DNA of 64,000 nucleotides from contig NZ_JAHCDI010000004.1 of NCBI RefSeq assembly GCF_019697375.1, forward strand, positions 5,133,324 to 5,197,323, read 5' to 3'. Shown here one piece after another: positions 62,756 through 64,000 of the stretch. Position 1 is the stretch's first letter, and each line of letters opens with the position of its first letter. The stretch is from Micromonospora tarapacensis. GTDB taxonomy: Bacteria > Actinomycetota > Actinomycetes > Mycobacteriales > Micromonosporaceae. The notes beneath the pieces were generated by a model. The model did not search any database and was not told the origin of the DNA. It worked only from the letters and a program-made list of their open reading frames with translations. The position numbers and the translations under genes are program-made.

Positions 62756-64000
62756 CTCTGACCCTGCGCTACGCGGCCCACAGCGACCGCGGTCTGATCC
62801 GAGACGGTAACCAGGATTCCGTCTACGCCGGACCGCGGCTACTCGCCGTTGCCGACGGCATGGGCGGCATGGCCGCCGGTGACGTCGCCAGCAACATCGT
62901 CATCGGTGCCATGGCGCCGCTGGACGAGGACGTCCCCGGTGACGCCCTGGTCGATGCGCTCCGCTCCGCCGTGGGCACCGCCAATCAGCAGCTCCGCGAG
63001 ACCGTGGAGGCCAACCCGCAGTTGGAGGGGATGGGCACCACGCTGACCGCGACCCTCTTCTCCGGCAGCAAGCTGGGCATGGTCCACATCGGCGACTCGC
63101 GGGCCTATCTCCTGCGTGACGGAGAGTTCGCGCAGGTCACCAAGGACGACACCTACGTCCAGATGCTCGTCGACGAGGGCCGGATCAGCCCGGAGGAGGC
63201 GAGCAGTCACCCCCAGCGCTCGCTGCTCACCCGGGCCCTGGACGGCCGCGACATCGACCCGGAGTACTCGGTCCGGCAGGTCCTGCCGGGCGACCGTTAC
63301 CTGATCTGCTCCGATGGTCTGTCCGGGGTGGTCAGCGCCGAGACCATCGCCGAGACGCTGCGGGAGTACGCCGACCCGCAGCAGTGCGTCGAGCGGCTCG
63401 TCCAACTCGCCCTGCGCGGCGGCGGCCCGGACAACATCACGGTGATCATCGCCGACGCCACCGACCGCGACATCGTCGAGGCCGCGCCGATCGTCGGCGG
63501 GGCGGCGGCCCGGGACCGGGGCATGGCCACCTCGGCGGACGTCTCCACCCCGGCCGCCCGCGCCTCGGCCCTCTCCGCCCCCGACCCGCCACCCCGGACG
63601 AGTCCGCCGCGAACGCCGACGACGAGCCGGAGGCCCGCCGCCGCCCGCTGCGTGCGCTCGCGATGGCGACCGCCCTCATCGTGATCGTCGGCGGCGGGGT
63701 GTTCGCCGGGTGGAGCTACACCCAGCGGCAGTACTACGTCGGTGCGACGGAGAACGGTCAGGTGGCCGTGTTCCGCGGGATCCAGGGCCAGATCGCCGGC
63801 ATGGATCTCTCCAGCGTGCACTCGGAGAGCACCGCCGAGCTGGACGACCTCACCCTCGCCGCACAGGAACAGGTCAAACAGGGCATCCCGGCCCGGAGTG
63901 AACCGGACGCGGAACGGCGGCTGGCCGAGCTGACGATGGACAGCCCGACCAACGTCAACCTCAAGCCGCTCTGCCCACTCACGCCGAGCCCGGCCCCCAC
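62752..64000 (+). CDS. pstP: PstP: PP2C-type Ser/Thr phosphatase, frame break near 63590, 3' end outside window
   Basis: Membrane-bound phosphatase that reverses PknA/PknB phosphorylation. The PP2C domain occupies residues 1-240: DGNQDSVYAG, VADGMGGMAAGDVAS, MGTTLTATLF, IGDSRAYLLRDG, SDGLSG and GGPDNITVIIAD. As read the frame stops at 63684 after a nonsense Arg/Pro tail. One missing base near 63585-63595 restores PATPDESAANADDEPEARRR, a membrane helix (ALAMATALIVIVGGGVFAGW, from about 63654) and an extracellular domain that runs to the window end. Operonic with fhaA and fhaB; rodA, pbpA, pknA and pknB would be expected next. Confidence 0.93.

Overview
The window looks like a chromosomal segment of a high-GC actinomycete of the Micromonosporaceae type (Micromonospora/Salinispora-like). 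The grounds are the gyrB-gyrA-DUF3566-tRNA-Ile-DLW39-tRNA-Ala order typical of the actinobacterial origin region, the fhaA-fhaB-pstP signalling cluster, XRE/DUF5753-DUF397 pairs, many GTG starts, and TANNNT boxes placed 6-8 nt before start codons as in leaderless transcripts. A 16-bp parS-type site at 28941-28956 and DnaA-box motifs between gyrB and gyrA also fit a position near oriC. The organism assignment is inference.

Layout: (1) 1-6020, gyrase genes, a DUF3566 membrane protein, tRNA-Ile(GAT), a DLW-39-type peptide and tRNA-Ala(TGC). (2) 5973-14433, an 8.4-kb integrative element in the 3' half of tRNA-Ala, bounded by a perfect 48-bp direct repeat. It encodes a tyrosine integrase, an excisionase-like HTH protein, a RepA/RecA-like ATPase, an ECF-type sigma-like protein with repeated HTH units, a 65-aa HTH protein, a TPR-type regulator and a 51-aa membrane peptide, but no recognisable transfer gene. 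Its intergenic DNA is packed with CTAG-centred dyads, long repeats and DnaA-like boxes. (3) 14434-21424, a PadR/DUF1048/ABC-efflux operon, a Phd-VapC toxin-antitoxin pair, a divergent SDR/XRE pair and a Sua5-type tRNA-modification gene. (4) 21517-28920, a very large P-type ATPase, small membrane proteins, an NAD(P)-binding protein and a YbaK-type deacylase. (5) 28941-35346, parS, DsbA/FrnE-like, SufE, CBS, ProRS, HAD, a degraded hydrolase, a SUMF1-domain protein and an SGNH hydrolase, with long intergenic hairpins.

(6) 35382-38404, an ECF sigma factor with a membrane-anchored putative partner, a CysA/SseA-type rhodanese and a monooxygenase remnant. (7) 38447-44371, a leucine/isovalerate catabolic cluster: TetR regulator, biotin carboxylase without a carrier domain, HMG-CoA lyase, carboxyltransferase and acyl-CoA dehydrogenase. 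(8) 44473-57037, a large ATPase-TPR regulator, a MarR/YceI pair, a glutamate-cysteine ligase-type enzyme, PASTA membrane proteins, an XRE/DUF397 pair and several unknown proteins. (9) 57252-64000, a secreted S8 protease, a WecG/TagA glycosyltransferase coupled to a sugar epimerase, tRNA-Leu(CAG), and fhaA-fhaB-pstP.

At least seven frame breaks in six genes are single-nucleotide indels in GC runs; nearly all need one missing base. This pattern looks more like consensus errors in the sequence than gene decay, so the affected genes are described as probably intact in the organism.
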